This document shows, one piece after another, positions 23,487-33,227 of a DNA stretch of 64,000 nucleotides. Every line of letters starts with the position of its first letter. Position 1 is the stretch's first letter. Position numbers and translations under genes: made by a program. The stretch covers positions 1-64,000 of the forward strand of contig NZ_SSBJ01000038.1 of NCBI RefSeq assembly GCF_004795055.1, read 5' to 3'. The stretch comes from Streptomyces sp. A1136. Lineage in GTDB: Bacteria > Actinomycetota > Actinomycetes > Streptomycetales > Streptomycetaceae. The notes beneath the pieces are model-generated. The model was not told where the DNA came from. It saw only the letters and a list, made by a program, of their open reading frames with translations, and ran no database searches.

Positions 23487-25174
23487 CCGCGCTCCCCTTC
23501 AACGGTTTCCTTGACAGGTTGGTCGGGCGCCGTGGGCGCCTGCTGGTGGAGCGCGGCGGCGAGCGCTCCCAGTTCCTCGGGGAGCTTGGTGGACTCGCTG
23601 CGGCCGAGGCCGGCCATCTCCACGACGGTCACCCCGTCCTCGCCCGTGACCGCCCGGACCCAGATCCGGCGGCGCTGGATGAACAGGGAGCCTGCCAGTC
23701 CGCCGATGGCGGCGATGGCGCCCGCGAGCGCGAGGCCGCTGCCGGGCTGGTGGGTGATCGAGAAGGTGGCCCAGCGCTCGATGCCCTCGAACTTCACGGT
23801 GCCCGCGCCGCCCGGCAGGGTCATCGTCTCCCCGGGCAGCATCTTCTGCTTGAACAACTGGCCCGAGTCGTCCTTGAACATCTGCATCTTCGACGTGTCG
23901 AGCTGGTAGACGTTCTGCGGCAGACCGGAGTCCACGCCGAGGCTGCCGTGCCAGGCGCTCAGCATGAGCGCCGGGAAGCCCAGGTCGGGGAACTGGGAGA
24001 ACATCGTCCCCTTGCCCTCGCCCGCGTAGGTCGGCACGAACATGGCACCGAAGCCGAGCTGTTCCTTCTTGCCGTCCTTGTCCTTGTAGCCGTCGGTGAC
24101 CTTGATGGCACCGGAGGAGGTGAGGTTGGAGTCCTGCGGGAGCATCGGCACGGCGTCCTTGAAGATCACCTTGCCGGTGGGGTCGGTCACCGAGACGATC
24201 GGCGCGTAGCCGTGGCCCAGGAGGTAGACCTTGGAGCCGTCGACCTCCAACGGCTTGTTGACCTCGATCTCCCGCTGGTGCGGTGCGCCGTCCGCGCCGT
24301 CGCGGAAAGTGACGTGCGCCTTGAAGTCGCGCGCGGTGCCCTTCTGCGGGCCGGTCTTCGCGTACGAGGCGTCGAACCGGTCCAGGGTGAAGGAGAACGG
24401 CGGGAGGTCGTCGGGGGTGAAGAAGGACCCGGACTTGAAGTCGTCGTACTGGGTGAGCGTGTTGGAGAAGCCCTTGCCGCGCAGGACGAGCTTGCCGCCC
24501 TCGGACTTGTAGAGCTGCCCCCAGGCGAAGGCCACCAGCATCACGATGAGGGCGATGTGGAAGACCAGGTTCCCGGCCTCGCGCAGGTAGCCCTTCTCGC
24601 CCGCCACGGAGCCGGCGCGCGTCTCCGTGCGGAAGCGGCTTCCCGCCAGCACCTTCCCCGCCGCCGCGATGACCTCGTCCGCGGGCTTGTCCGTACGCCA
24701 CGTCGTGTAGGCGGGCAGTCGGTCGAGCCGCTTGGGCGCGCCGGGCGGCCGGCCGCGCAGCTGGCCCACGAACTGCCAGGAGCGGGGCAGGATGCAGCCG
24801 ATCAGCGAGACGAACAGCAGCAGGTAGATCGCGGAGAACCACACCGAGCTGTACACGTCGAAGAGCTGGAGCTTCTCGGCGACCGTCACCCAGGAGGCGT
24901 GCTCGCGCTTCCAGGTGGCGACCTTCATCGCGTCGACCTGGGTCTGCGGGATGAGCGAGCCGGGGATGGAGGCGAGGGAGAGCAGGAACAGCAGGATCAG
25001 CGCCACCCGCATGGAGGTGAGCTGGCGCCAGAACCAGCGCAGCCAGCCGATCACGCCGATCCCCACGGGAGCGCCGGGGGCGTCCTCCAGGGGGGCGGTG
25101 GACAGCTGCGCCCCGGCGGCGGCGTCCTCGGTCTGCTGGGACGCCTCGGGGGGCGCCTTGTCGGTCGTACTCAT
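23483..25174 (-). CDS. resB: Cytochrome c biogenesis protein ResB
   Basis: 563 residues, typical of actinobacterial ResB. There are three membrane helices near the N-terminus (about 48-66, 105-125, 205-225), a large extracytoplasmic domain (about 230-480), and a last helix (LALAGAIAAIGGLAGSLFI). ResB and CcsB form the system II haem lyase. The N-terminal 40 residues are Ala/Pro/Glu-rich and cytoplasmic. It starts 13 nt after the ccdA stop and overlaps ccsB, so all four genes are translationally linked. Confidence 0.93.
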   Translation of the reverse strand: MSTTDKAPPEASQQTEDAAAGAQLSTAPLEDAPGAPVGIGVIGWLRWFWRQLTSMRVALILLFLLSLASIPGSLIPQTQVDAMKVATWKREHASWVTVAEKLQLFDVYSSVWFSAIYLLLFVSLIGCILPRSWQFVGQLRGRPPGAPKRLDRLPAYTTWRTDKPADEVIAAAGKVLAGSRFRTETRAGSVAGEKGYLREAGNLVFHIALIVMLVAFAWGQLYKSEGGKLVLRGKGFSNTLTQYDDFKSGSFFTPDDLPPFSFTLDRFDASYAKTGPQKGTARDFKAHVTFRDGADGAPHQREIEVNKPLEVDGSKVYLLGHGYAPIVSVTDPTGKVIFKDAVPMLPQDSNLTSSGAIKVTDGYKDKDGKKEQLGFGAMFVPTYAGEGKGTMFSQFPDLGFPALMLSAWHGSLGVDSGLPQNVYQLDTSKMQMFKDDSGQLFKQKMLPGETMTLPGGAGTVKFEGIERWATFSITHQPGSGLALAGAIAAIGGLAGSLFIQRRRIWVRAVTGEDGVTVVEMAGLGRSESTKLPEELGALAAALHQQAPTAPDQPVKETVEGERG

Positions 25175-25187
25175 GTCCGTGTAGTCC

Positions 25188-25976
25188 TCAGATCCCCACC
25201 GTGAAGCCGTTGGTCCAGCTCTGCATGTCGCTGATGAGCGTGCCCCACCAACCTGTGACGAGGAGCAGCCCGGTGACGATCAGCATCCCTCCGCCGATCC
25301 TCATCACCCACGCGTAGTGCCGCTTGACCCACCCGAACGCGCCGAGCGCCTTGCGGAAGGCGAGCGCGGTGAGGATGAACGGCACCCCGAGTCCCAGGCA
25401 GAACACCGTGGTGAGCAGGGCGCCCCGGCCGGCGGTCGCCTGGTCGATGGAGAGCGTGTTGACGGCGGCGAGGGTGGGACCCATGCAGGGGGTCCACCCG
25501 ACGCCGAAGAGTACGCCGAGCAGGGGCGCGCCGATCAGACCGGCGGCCGGCTTCTTGTGGAAGCGGAACTCGCGCATCGTCAGGCCGGGGATCGCCCCCA
25601 TGAAGAACAGGCCGAGCAGGATCACCAGGCCGCCGAGGACGCGCGCTATGACGTCCTTGTTCTCGGCGAGGGTGTCCCCGAAGTAGCCGAAGAGCGCGCC
25701 CGTCGAGACGAAGACGGCCGTGAACCCGAGGACGAACAGGCTCGCCCCGGCCAGCATCCGTCCGCGCCGCGCGTCGGCGAGGTCGGCGCCGCCCACCCCG
25801 GTCACGTAGGACAGGTAGCCGGGGACCAGGGGCAGTACGCACGGCGAGAAGAAGGAGACCAGGCCGGCCAGCAGCGACAGGGGCAGCGCGAGCAGCAGCG
25901 CCCCGTTCAGGACGGTGGTGTTCACGCCGGTCGCCTCGGCGGCCAGGAGGTGGAGCTCGGTGACCACGCCGGTCAC
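25188..25976 (-). CDS. ccdA: Cytochrome c biogenesis protein CcdA
   Basis: 262 residues with six membrane helices of the DsbD-gamma/CcdA family. The redox pair that passes electrons across the membrane is visible: one Cys in SFFSPCVLPLVPGYLSY and one in GVGWTPCMGPTLAAV. It delivers reductant from cytosolic thioredoxin to ResA. GTG at 25976 overlaps the resA TGA (GTGA); an internal GTG four codons on is possible. The much longer open frame continuing upstream through the deacetylase gene is not used. Confidence 0.93.
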   Translation of the reverse strand: MTGVVTELHLLAAEATGVNTTVLNGALLLALPLSLLAGLVSFFSPCVLPLVPGYLSYVTGVGGADLADARRGRMLAGASLFVLGFTAVFVSTGALFGYFGDTLAENKDVIARVLGGLVILLGLFFMGAIPGLTMREFRFHKKPAAGLIGAPLLGVLFGVGWTPCMGPTLAAVNTLSIDQATAGRGALLTTVFCLGLGVPFILTALAFRKALGAFGWVKRHYAWVMRIGGGMLIVTGLLLVTGWWGTLISDMQSWTNGFTVGI

Positions 25977-26605
25977 TTCTCCGCGAGCAACGGGTCGATC
26001 ATCGAGCGCAGCTGGGTCTCGTTGAGCGCGACCAGCGTACGGGCGGCGATCTTGCCCTCCTTGTCGAGGACGACCGTGGAAGGGATCGACTGCGGGTTCA
26101 GCGTGCCCTTGGGGAAGCGCAGGATCAGTCGGCCGTCGGGGTCGTAGAGGCTCGGGTAGGTGATCCCGAAGTTCTCCTCGAAGGCGGTGGCGTTCTGCTT
26201 GCTGTTGTCCCGGATGTTCAGCCCGACGAAGGCGACGTCCTTGCCGCCGTCGGTCAGCTCCTTCGACACCTTGGCGAAGTACGGGGCTTCGGCGCGGCAC
26301 GGCGGGCACCAGGAGCCCCAGACGTTGAGGACGACGACCTTGCCCTTGAGGGTGGTCGTGTCGAGCGTCTTGCCGTCGACCGTCTCGCCGTCGAGCTTGG
26401 GCGCCTGGGTGCGCTCGCCCTTGGCGACGGTGGAGATGCCGCCGGCGCCGGCGACGTAGTTCCCGCCGGCGGAACCGGAGGGTTTGCCGCTGTCCGAATC
26501 GCCGCACGCCGTGAGGGTCAGGGCGCTCGCGAGGGTCACCGCGGTCAGCAGGCTGACGCGGCCGCTGGTCGAGCGGCGGCGTCGGGGGGCTTGGCCAAGG
26601 CTCAT
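25973..26605 (-). CDS. resA: Thioredoxin-like lipoprotein ResA
   Basis: 210 residues: basic N-terminus, hydrophobic signal and lipobox LTAC with Cys34 as the lipidated residue, then a TlpA/ResA thioredoxin domain with GSWCPPCRAEAPYF (Cys100, Cys103). ResA reduces the CxxCH of apocytochrome c before haem attachment and is itself reduced by CcdA. The downstream motif SIPSTVVLDKEGKI contains the conserved cis-proline. First gene of the resA-ccdA-resB-ccsB operon. Confidence 0.94.
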   Translation of the reverse strand: MSLGQAPRRRRSTSGRVSLLTAVTLASALTLTACGDSDSGKPSGSAGGNYVAGAGGISTVAKGERTQAPKLDGETVDGKTLDTTTLKGKVVVLNVWGSWCPPCRAEAPYFAKVSKELTDGGKDVAFVGLNIRDNSKQNATAFEENFGITYPSLYDPDGRLILRFPKGTLNPQSIPSTVVLDKEGKIAARTLVALNETQLRSMIDPLLAEK

Positions 26606-26671
26606 GTGAAAAGTTTCGCATGACCGATTTGTGGATCTTCCGCGCCCCCCGGGCGTGCGCCAAGCCGCTGG

Positions 26672-27904
26672 TCAGCCGGAGGCGAGGTACGTGCGCCAGC
26701 CACCGGCCGGCTCCTGGCCGGGGGTGAGGGCGCTCAGCTTGGCCAGGAGGCGCGGGTCCTGGACGTCGAGCCAGTCGACGAACTGCCGGAAGGATACGAG
26801 CCGTACGCCCTTTTTGTCCGACATGCCCTTGAGAGCTTCCTCGACGGCGTCCATGTAGATCCCGCCGTTCCAGTCCTCGAAATGATTTCCGACGAACAGG
26901 GGCGCGCGGTTGGTCTCGTAGGCCCGCTTGAAGCCGCCGAGGTAGGCGGCGGTGGCCTGGGTGCGCCAGGCGGGGTAGTTGGCGGGGACGCCCCGGGTGG
27001 TGTTGACGGACTGGTTCGCGAGGATGTTGTAGTCCATCGACAGCACCTCGAAGGAGTGCCCGGGGAAGGGCATCGACTGGAGGGGCAGGTCCCACAGGCC
27101 CTCCCGCTTGCGGGGCCAGCGCTGCTCGCCGCCGGGCGAGGAGGCGTCGTAGCGCCAGCCGAGCTTGCCGGCGGTGGGCAGCAGGTTCTCCTGGCCGAGC
27201 AGGCAGGGCGTGCGCGCGCCGATCAGCTCCTTGCGGTAGTCGAAGGGCAGCGGCGGGAGGTCGGTGAAGCCGGTGTTGGTCCGCCAGTCGGTGACGAACG
27301 ACACGGCCTGGTCGATCTCGCTCTGCCAGTCCTCCGGGCTCCAGTGGGCCACGGAGCCGGAGCCGGTGCAGAAGTGGCCGTTGAAGTGGGTGCCGATCTC
27401 GTGGCCGTCCAGCCACGCCTGGCGCACGTGGGTGAGCGTGGCGCGGATGTGGTCGTCGTTCAGGTAGCCGATGTCGGAGGCGCCGACGGGGTTGCCGGGC
27501 GGGCGGTAGAGGTCCCTCTTGGACTCGGGCAGCAGGTAGAGCCCGGAGAGGAAGAAGGTCATGGCCGCGCCGTGGTCTTTGGCGACCTTCAGGAAGCGGG
27601 GGAAGAGTCCGTTGCCGACCTCGCCGGCGCCGTCCCAGCTGAACACGACGAACTGGGGCGGGGTCTCGCCCGGCTGGAGCGGGACGGGGGCCGCCGGCTG
27701 GTGGGGCTGGGGACCGGTGTCGGCGGTGGAACCGTCGCCGATCGGCTTGACGGCGGGCGCGTGGGGCTCGGCGCCGCCCCGGGGGCTCGCCGGACCCGCG
27801 CCACCCGGCCCGGACGTGCCACCGCACCCGGCGACGCCGGCCGCCACGGCGCCAAGTCCCAGTCCCAGCAACGCCCTTCGACTGAAGTCGCGCACATCGC
27901 TCAT
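26672..27904 (-). CDS. Polysaccharide deacetylase-like secreted lipoprotein
   Basis: 410 residues. The N-terminus SRRALLGLGLGAVAAGVAGC is a twin-arginine-like signal with lipobox VAGC, so the protein is probably exported and lipidated. The rest has NodB-type marks: FSWDGAGEVGNGLFPRFL near the first Asp, HEIGTHFNGHFCTGSGSVAHW for the metal-binding His pair, and later ARTPCLLGQENL and FVGNHFEDW. This divergent group is annotated as polysaccharide deacetylase family, but activity is not certain because the classical TFDDG is replaced. It follows the histidine phosphatase gene after 284 nt, including terminator-like hairpins. Confidence 0.82.
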   Translation of the reverse strand: MSDVRDFSRRALLGLGLGAVAAGVAGCGGTSGPGGAGPASPRGGAEPHAPAVKPIGDGSTADTGPQPHQPAAPVPLQPGETPPQFVVFSWDGAGEVGNGLFPRFLKVAKDHGAAMTFFLSGLYLLPESKRDLYRPPGNPVGASDIGYLNDDHIRATLTHVRQAWLDGHEIGTHFNGHFCTGSGSVAHWSPEDWQSEIDQAVSFVTDWRTNTGFTDLPPLPFDYRKELIGARTPCLLGQENLLPTAGKLGWRYDASSPGGEQRWPRKREGLWDLPLQSMPFPGHSFEVLSMDYNILANQSVNTTRGVPANYPAWRTQATAAYLGGFKRAYETNRAPLFVGNHFEDWNGGIYMDAVEEALKGMSDKKGVRLVSFRQFVDWLDVQDPRLLAKLSALTPGQEPAGGWRTYLASG

Positions 27905-28101
27905 GAAATGTCATACAAACCGACATTCAGACGGAGGGGGAGAGCGACACGACCGCGATGGAGCGACTTGTACGAAAATAGGCCAAACCTTGGCACACCC
28001 CGGCCCGGGCGTGCGCCGCCGGGGGCGGGGGCCTGACGGGCGGGGCGGTGGGGCGGGTGGGACGGGAGCCGCGGGCGGTGTGTCGCTTGCACCGCCCCGG
28101 A

Positions 28102-28138
28102 CCCCGGCCCCCGCGCCTCGGGCGCGGCGGGGCCGGGG
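28102..28138 (-). terminator. GC-rich hairpin after the histidine phosphatase gene
   Basis: CCCCGGCCCCCGCGCC (28102-28117) pairs with GGCGCGGCGGGGCCGGGG (28121-28138) with a small bulge. A second hairpin GGGCGGTG/CACCGCCC lies at 28073-28097. Confidence 0.65.
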
Positions 28139-28188
28139 CGGTGGGCCCCAGGCCGACCGGCTGCGGCACGGGGGCCGCCGTGGCGGGG

Positions 28189-28878
28189 CTACGCGCCGAA
28201 GGCCTTCGACTTGCCCTTCACCGGCTTGGCCCCCGCCAGCAGGTGTGCCGGGACCAGGTCCCGGGCCGGCTCGCTGTAGCCCACCGACACCAACGCGTCG
28301 CCCTGGAACGTGAACGAGGTCAGCGACGCCAGCGTGCACTGCCGCCGGCGCGGGTCGTGCCACAACCGCCGCTTCTCCGCGAAGCTGCGCACGATCCAGA
28401 TCGGCAGCTGGTGGCTCACCGCCACCGCCTCGTGCCCGCGCGCCGCGTCCCGCGCCGCCTCCAGCGCGCTCATCATCCGCACGACCTGCTCGACGTACGG
28501 CTCGCCCCAGGACGGCTTGAACGGGTTCGTCAGGTGCTTCCAGTTCGCCGGCTTGCGCAGCGCCCCGTCACCGACGCCGAAGGTCTTGCCCTCGAAGACG
28601 TTCTCCGCCTCCAACAGCCGCGCGTCGGTCGCCAGGTCGAGGCCGTGCGCCTTCGCGACCGGGGCGGCCGTCTCCTGCGCCCGCTCCAGCGGGGAGGAGA
28701 CGACGTAGGTGATGTCCCGCGACCGCAGGTGCTCCGCGACCCGCTCGGCCATCTGCCGGCCCAGCTCGGAGAGGTGGTAACCCGGGCGGCGGCCGTAGAG
28801 GACCCCGTCCGGGTTGTGCACCTCGCCGTGCCGCATCAGGTGGACGACGGTGATCTCACCGCGCGTGCCGCCGCTCAT
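28189..28878 (-). CDS. Histidine phosphatase family protein
   Basis: 229 residues of the phosphoglycerate mutase-like superfamily. The phosphohistidine loop is [19 protein letters not shown] (RHG catalytic), with partner residues in [11 protein letters not shown] and [12 protein letters not shown]. Substrate not determinable. The ATG at 28878 overlaps the hemL stop (ATGA), so it is co-translated with hemL; the longer open frame upstream has no start signal. A basic C-terminal tail ([12 protein letters not shown]) is present. Confidence 0.92.
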   Translation of the reverse strand: MSGGTRGEITVVHLMRHGEVHNPDGVLYGRRPGYHLSELGRQMAERVAEHLRSRDITYVVSSPLERAQETAAPVAKAHGLDLATDARLLEAENVFEGKTFGVGDGALRKPANWKHLTNPFKPSWGEPYVEQVVRMMSALEAARDAARGHEAVAVSHQLPIWIVRSFAEKRRLWHDPRRRQCTLASLTSFTFQGDALVSVGYSEPARDLVPAHLLAGAKPVKGKSKAFGA

Positions 28879-30197
28879 GCGGAGGCCTCCGCCGCGGCGC
28901 GGGCGGCGGCGGGCAGGGCGGCGGCGATGCGCTCGACGGCCTGCTCGTCGTGGGCGGTGGACACGAACCACGACTCGAACGCCGACGGCGGCAGGTAGAC
29001 GCCCTGCGCCAGCATCGAGTGGAAGAACCCGTTGAAGCGGAAGGCGTCCTGCTTCTTCGCGTCGTCGTAGTTCCTCACCTCGTCCTCCGTGAAGAAGACC
29101 GAGAACATGTTGGAGGCGGTCTGCAGCCGGTGCGCGACTCCCTCCTTCGTCAGCGCCTCGGTGACCAGGCCCTGGATCTGCCGCGACACCGCGTCGACCT
29201 TCTCGTACGCCGCCTCGTCCAGCAGGCGCAGCTGCGCGAGACCGGCGGCGGTGGCGACCGGGTTACCGGAGAGCGTGCCCGCCTGGTAGACCGGGCCGGC
29301 CGGGGCCAGGTGGCCCATCACGTCGGCGCGACCGCCGAACGCCGCGGCCGGGAAGCCCCCGCCCATGACCTTGCCGAAGGTCATCAGGTCGGGCTTGACC
29401 CCGTCCACGCCGTACCAGCCGGCGCGGGAGGTACGGAAGCCCGTCATCACCTCGTCGGAGATGTACAGCGCGCCGTTCTCGCGGCACAGGTCGGCGAGGC
29501 CCTGGTTGAAGCCCTCGCCGGGGGTGACCACGCCCATGTTGCCGGGCGCGGCCTCCGTGATCACGCAGGCGATCTCGCCCGGGTGCGCGGCGAACGCCGC
29601 CCGGACCGCCTCCAGGTCGTTGTAGGGGAGCACGATCGTGTCGCCGGCCTGCGCGCCCGTGACACCCGGGGTGTCGGGGAGCGCGAAGGTCGCGAGCCCG
29701 GAACCGGCCGACGCCAGCAGCGCGTCGACGTGACCGTGGTAGCAGCCGGCGAACTTCACGACCTTGGCGCGGCCGGTGAAACCGCGGGCCAACCGGATCG
29801 CCGACATGGTCGCCTCGGTGCCGGACGACACCAGACGCACCTGCTCGACGGGTTCGATGCGGGCGACGATCTCCTCGGCGAGCGCGACCTCGCCCTCGCC
29901 CGGCGTACCGAAGGACGTGCCGCGGGCGACGGCGGCCTGGACCGCCTCGATCACGGCGGGGTGGGAATGGCCGAGGATCATCGGTCCCCACGAGCAGACC
30001 AGGTCGACGTACTCGCGGCCGTCGGCATCGGTCAGATACGGACCGGTACCAGACACCATGAACCTGGGCGTACCCCCCACGGCGCGGAAGGCGCGCACGG
30101 GAGAGTTCACGCCGCCGGGCGTCACTACGGACGCGCGCGTAAACAGGTTCTGCGAGACTGGGGCTTCATACGGATACGGGTAGCTCACACCAGCCAT
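28875..30197 (-). CDS. hemL: Glutamate-1-semialdehyde 2,1-aminomutase HemL
   Basis: 440 residues, fold-type I PLP enzyme. It makes 5-aminolevulinate from glutamate-1-semialdehyde, the product of HemA encoded near 57 kb, and so completes the C5 route that starts haem synthesis. Marks: [35 protein letters not shown], and the PLP lysine in [17 protein letters not shown]. Normal length. It is coupled to the histidine phosphatase gene by a 4-nt overlap and lies upstream of the cytochrome c maturation genes, which use haem. Confidence 0.96.
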   Translation of the reverse strand: MAGVSYPYPYEAPVSQNLFTRASVVTPGGVNSPVRAFRAVGGTPRFMVSGTGPYLTDADGREYVDLVCSWGPMILGHSHPAVIEAVQAAVARGTSFGTPGEGEVALAEEIVARIEPVEQVRLVSSGTEATMSAIRLARGFTGRAKVVKFAGCYHGHVDALLASAGSGLATFALPDTPGVTGAQAGDTIVLPYNDLEAVRAAFAAHPGEIACVITEAAPGNMGVVTPGEGFNQGLADLCRENGALYISDEVMTGFRTSRAGWYGVDGVKPDLMTFGKVMGGGFPAAAFGGRADVMGHLAPAGPVYQAGTLSGNPVATAAGLAQLRLLDEAAYEKVDAVSRQIQGLVTEALTKEGVAHRLQTASNMFSVFFTEDEVRNYDDAKKQDAFRFNGFFHSMLAQGVYLPPSAFESWFVSTAHDEQAVERIAAALPAAARAAAEASA

Positions 30198-30330
30198 GGT
30201 CTCAGAGGCCGCGACGGACTTGCGGACGGGCGTTTCACCACGCCGCCCCGGGGGAGGTCACTGCCATGATGATCAGGCTGCGTGGCGCGGGCCGCGGGGC
30301 CGGGGCAGGCAATACCAGTCGGGTGGAGAT

Positions 30331-30930
30331 ATGCAACGCGGTGGTGGACCGGGCGAGGGTACGGACGGCCTGGACCCGCAGCGCGCCCGTGATGCCCGCC
30401 GTCGCGGGAAGCACCGGCGGCGCGGCACCGAGGCCGCCGATGCGGTACCCGAACCCGTCAGGCCACCGGACGACCTGCCCAAGGGACGCGGCATGGGGGT
30501 GACGTACAAGTACTTCGGCGCCCCGGACGGCGCGACGGCGGCGCGGGTGCCCGTCACCATGCGGCCCGAGGAACTGGGCGGCGACGAGCTGGGCATGGGC
30601 GGCCTGTTCACCAAGATCAAGCCCGAGACCATGGCGGCCATGGTCCTGACCGGCATCGAAGGCATACCCCTGCACAAGGTGCCCCCGCTGGAACTGGTCG
30701 TCCTGCATCCCGACTACGCGGTGGTCAAGCTCCCGATGACGGTGGTCGACCCGCTGCGCGGCGTCGGCGAGGAGTCGGTGGGCGCGGCGGCCTTCATCTG
30801 GTCCACGGTCCCGGACCGCGGGGGCCCGAGCGACGCGTTCAACGTGTACCAGCTCCTGCACGAATGGCAGGACTTCTCCCACCGCCTCCACGAGGCGGGC
30901 CACCAGGCGTACTGCCTCGTCTGGCCGTGA
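30331..30930 (+). CDS. Conserved protein of unknown function (199 aa)
   Basis: I do not recognise the family. The N-terminal 50 residues are basic and Gly/Arg/Pro-rich; the remaining 145 form a compact-looking domain beginning GMGVTYKYFGAPDG and containing MGGLFTKIKPETMAAMVLTG and the end LHEAGHQAYCLVWP, each in part. There are no membrane segments. The start is uncertain: ATG at 30331 follows GGTGGAG, though spacing is short, and GTG or ATG codons further upstream in frame are possible. It diverges from hemL and converges closely (18 nt) with the serine hydrolase. Confidence 0.7.
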   Translation: MQRGGGPGEGTDGLDPQRARDARRRGKHRRRGTEAADAVPEPVRPPDDLPKGRGMGVTYKYFGAPDGATAARVPVTMRPEELGGDELGMGGLFTKIKPETMAAMVLTGIEGIPLHKVPPLELVVLHPDYAVVKLPMTVVDPLRGVGEESVGAAAFIWSTVPDRGGPSDAFNVYQLLHEWQDFSHRLHEAGHQAYCLVWP

Positions 30931-30948
30931 CCCCCGACTTCACCCGCT

Positions 30949-32019
30949 TCACCCGGCCAGGGTCTTGAGGGCGCGTTCGCGCAGCGGGGCCAGGGGGATG
31001 CGGGGGGCGCCGTTGTGGACGGCGTTGGTGGCGATGACGACGTAGCGGCCGGTCGCGGGGGCGAGGTAGAGGCTCGTCCCGGTGTAGCCGTGGTGGTAGG
31101 CCACCGTCCCGCCGGCGGCGAGGACCCAGCCCAGACCTCGGTAGAGGCCCGGCTCGATCTCGGCCTGCGGGGCGAGGCTCTCGCGCAGCCACCGGCGGAG
31201 CGGGCCCCCGTGGCCCGAGTTCTGGTGATCCGGGCTCTCGTGGCCCGCGTCCGCGTCGTCGCCCAGCAGGTGTTCGGCGTACGTGGCGAGGTCGGCGGCC
31301 GGGGCGAAGACCCCGGCGTGACCCGCGACGCCGCCCATCGTCGCCGCGTTCTCGTCGTGCACCACGCCCCAGAGGCGGTCGTGCCCGTCGGGGTGCTCGG
31401 TCGGCGCGATGTCGGGCGCCTGGGGGATCGGGCCGTAGCCGGTGCGGCCCATGCCGAGCTCGGCCCAGAAGTCGGCGGCCTGGCGGTCCAGGGGTCGGCC
31501 GCCGATGTGGGCGAGGGCCAGGCCGAGCAGGATGTAACCGCGGTTGATGTAGCGGTGGGTGCCCGGGAGGCTCTCCATCAACTCGTGGCAGATCAGCTCG
31601 TGCAGTGGCCGGGAGGTGAGGTCGTAGAGGTCGAGCCGGGTGGCGGCCTGGAGGCCGGAGGTGTGTGTCAGCAGTTGGCGCACGGTGGCCTCGCCGCTGG
31701 GCATGTGGCCGTCCATCGGCGGCAGGTACGCCCGTACCGGAGTGTCGAGGTCGAGCAGCCCGTCGGCGACGGCGCGGCCGACGAGCGGCCAGGTCGCGGT
31801 GACCTTCGTCAGCGATGCCAGGTCGTAGACGGTGTTCTCGTCCGGGGCTTTGGGGTTCGTGTACGGGGAGACCACCCCGGCGCAGATCACGGTCCGCTCG
31901 CCCGCGGCCGTACCGCAGACGATGACGCCGCCGGGAGTGGCGCGGGCGGCGACGGTCTCGTCCAGCGCGTCGCGCAGCCCGTGGGTCTCGGCGGTCGTGA
32001 ACGGTACGGCCTGGGTCAT
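30949..32019 (-). CDS. Serine hydrolase (class C beta-lactamase-like)
   Basis: 356 residues of the beta-lactamase/DD-peptidase/esterase superfamily. The catalytic SxxK is in DLASLTKVTATWPL, the second motif Tyr is probably in HRYINRGYILLGLA (YxN-like), and the third in AYHHGYTGTSLYL (HTG replaced by YTG). No signal peptide is visible, so it may be a cytoplasmic esterase or peptidase rather than a secreted beta-lactamase. It converges with the 199-aa gene. Confidence 0.88.
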   Translation of the reverse strand: MTQAVPFTTAETHGLRDALDETVAARATPGGVIVCGTAAGERTVICAGVVSPYTNPKAPDENTVYDLASLTKVTATWPLVGRAVADGLLDLDTPVRAYLPPMDGHMPSGEATVRQLLTHTSGLQAATRLDLYDLTSRPLHELICHELMESLPGTHRYINRGYILLGLALAHIGGRPLDRQAADFWAELGMGRTGYGPIPQAPDIAPTEHPDGHDRLWGVVHDENAATMGGVAGHAGVFAPAADLATYAEHLLGDDADAGHESPDHQNSGHGGPLRRWLRESLAPQAEIEPGLYRGLGWVLAAGGTVAYHHGYTGTSLYLAPATGRYVVIATNAVHNGAPRIPLAPLRERALKTLAG

Positions 32020-32159
32020 CTCTGCCTCCGGGGTGGTGCCGTGCGGTAATGATCTCCGCGCTTAGCGTGGCCAGAGCGGGCGCGGCCCGCCCCGTTGCCG
32101 CGCCGGACCGTCCGCCGGGTCCCTCGGGCGGGTGGTTCCCGTACGCCCCCAAGGCGATC

Positions 32160-32250
32160 CGGGCCGCCCGCCCGGCTGCCCGACCGCCTGCCCGCCCGCC
32201 TGCCTGCCTGCCCGACCGCCCGCCTGCCTGCCTGCCTGCCCGACCGCTCA
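32160..32250. repeat. Degenerate CCTG/CCCG tetranucleotide array
   Basis: About 20 units of CCTG, CCCG or CCGA fill the gap between the serine hydrolase and the sigma factor gene. Within it a unit of about 35 nt is repeated (GCCTGCCTGCCTGCCCGACC occurs in two versions). The array ends at the sigma gene stop codon. Confidence 0.85.
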
Positions 32251-33177
32251 GCGACGCAGGGCGGTCTCCCGTCCCATGTGCGACAGCTTCTGCGGATTGC
32301 GCACGGCGTACAGGCCGGTGATGAGGCCGTCGTCGATGCGCAGCGCCAGGACGGTGTCCACCTCCCCGTCGAGCCGGACGACCAGCGCCGGGTGGGCGTT
32401 GACCTGCGCGGGCCGCAGGGAGGCCGCGGTGATCCGGCCCAGGCCCGCGGCCAGCAGGCGGCCCACCTTGTCGGCTCCCACGACGGGCCGGAGCACGGCC
32501 TGCCTGATCCCGCCGCCGTCCCCCATGAGCACGACGTCCGGCGCGAGGAGGTCGAGCAGGCCCTGGAGGTCGCCCGTCTCCACCGCCCGCCGGAACGCGT
32601 CGAGCGCGCCGCGGGTCTCGGCCGGGGAGACGGCGCCGCGCGGCCGGCGCGCGGCGACGTGGGCCCGCGCCCGGTGCGCGATCTGACGGACCGCGGCCGG
32701 GGTCTTGTCGACGGCCTCGGCGATCTCGTCGTAGCCGAGGTCGAACACCTCGCGCAGCACGAACACGGCCCGTTCGGTCGGCGCGAGCGTCTCCAGGACC
32801 AGCATCATCGCCATGGAGACGCTGTCGGCCAGCTCGACGTCCTCGGCCACGTCCGGTGCGGTGAGCAGCGGTTCGGGCAGCCAGGAGCCGACGTACGACT
32901 CCTTGCGGCGGCCGAGCGCGCGCAGCCGACCCAGCGCCTGGCGCGTGGTGATCCGGACCAGGTACGCCCGCCGGTCCCGCACCGTGCCGAGATCGACGCC
33001 CGCCCAGCGCAGCCAGGTCTCCTGGAGGACGTCCTCGGCGTCGGCGGCGGAGCCGAGCATCTCGTAGGCGACGGTGAAGAGCAGATTGCGGTGGGTGACG
33101 AACGCCTCAGTGGCGGCGTCCGTCCCGGGGTCCGCGGCCCCCGCGTGCTCGCCGTACTCGCCGTACTCGCTCTCCAC
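32248..33177 (-). CDS. ECF41-type RNA polymerase sigma factor (SigJ-like)
   Basis: 309 residues: sigma region 2 (about 20-85), region 4 (about 120-175) and a C-terminal SnoaL-like domain. Group ECF41 signatures are all present: WLPEP in the linker (YVGSWLPEPLL), DGGG in the C-terminal domain and NPxKL near the end (NPQKL). The fused C-terminal domain replaces a separate anti-sigma factor. The longest frame starts at ATG 33255, but that codon overlaps a perfect ECF41-type -35 element (TGTCACA), so transcription should begin downstream of it. GTG at 33177, with AGGGGG upstream, is preferred. It is divergent from an AhpD-like gene, the standard ECF41 neighbour. Confidence 0.9.
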   Translation of the reverse strand: MESEYGEYGEHAGAADPGTDAATEAFVTHRNLLFTVAYEMLGSAADAEDVLQETWLRWAGVDLGTVRDRRAYLVRITTRQALGRLRALGRRKESYVGSWLPEPLLTAPDVAEDVELADSVSMAMMLVLETLAPTERAVFVLREVFDLGYDEIAEAVDKTPAAVRQIAHRARAHVAARRPRGAVSPAETRGALDAFRRAVETGDLQGLLDLLAPDVVLMGDGGGIRQAVLRPVVGADKVGRLLAAGLGRITAASLRPAQVNAHPALVVRLDGEVDTVLALRIDDGLITGLYAVRNPQKLSHMGRETALRR

Positions 33178-33227
33178 CGGCTGCCCCCTGCCTGTTCGCT
33201 CCGACGCCGATACCGGCACGCGCACAA

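Noticed and set aside
25188-27926. A 912-codon minus-strand frame covering ccdA and much of the deacetylase gene
   Set aside because: Only its last 262 codons encode CcdA. The rest is low-complexity Arg/Pro/Gly sequence overlapping resA and the deacetylase, which are recognisable in other frames.
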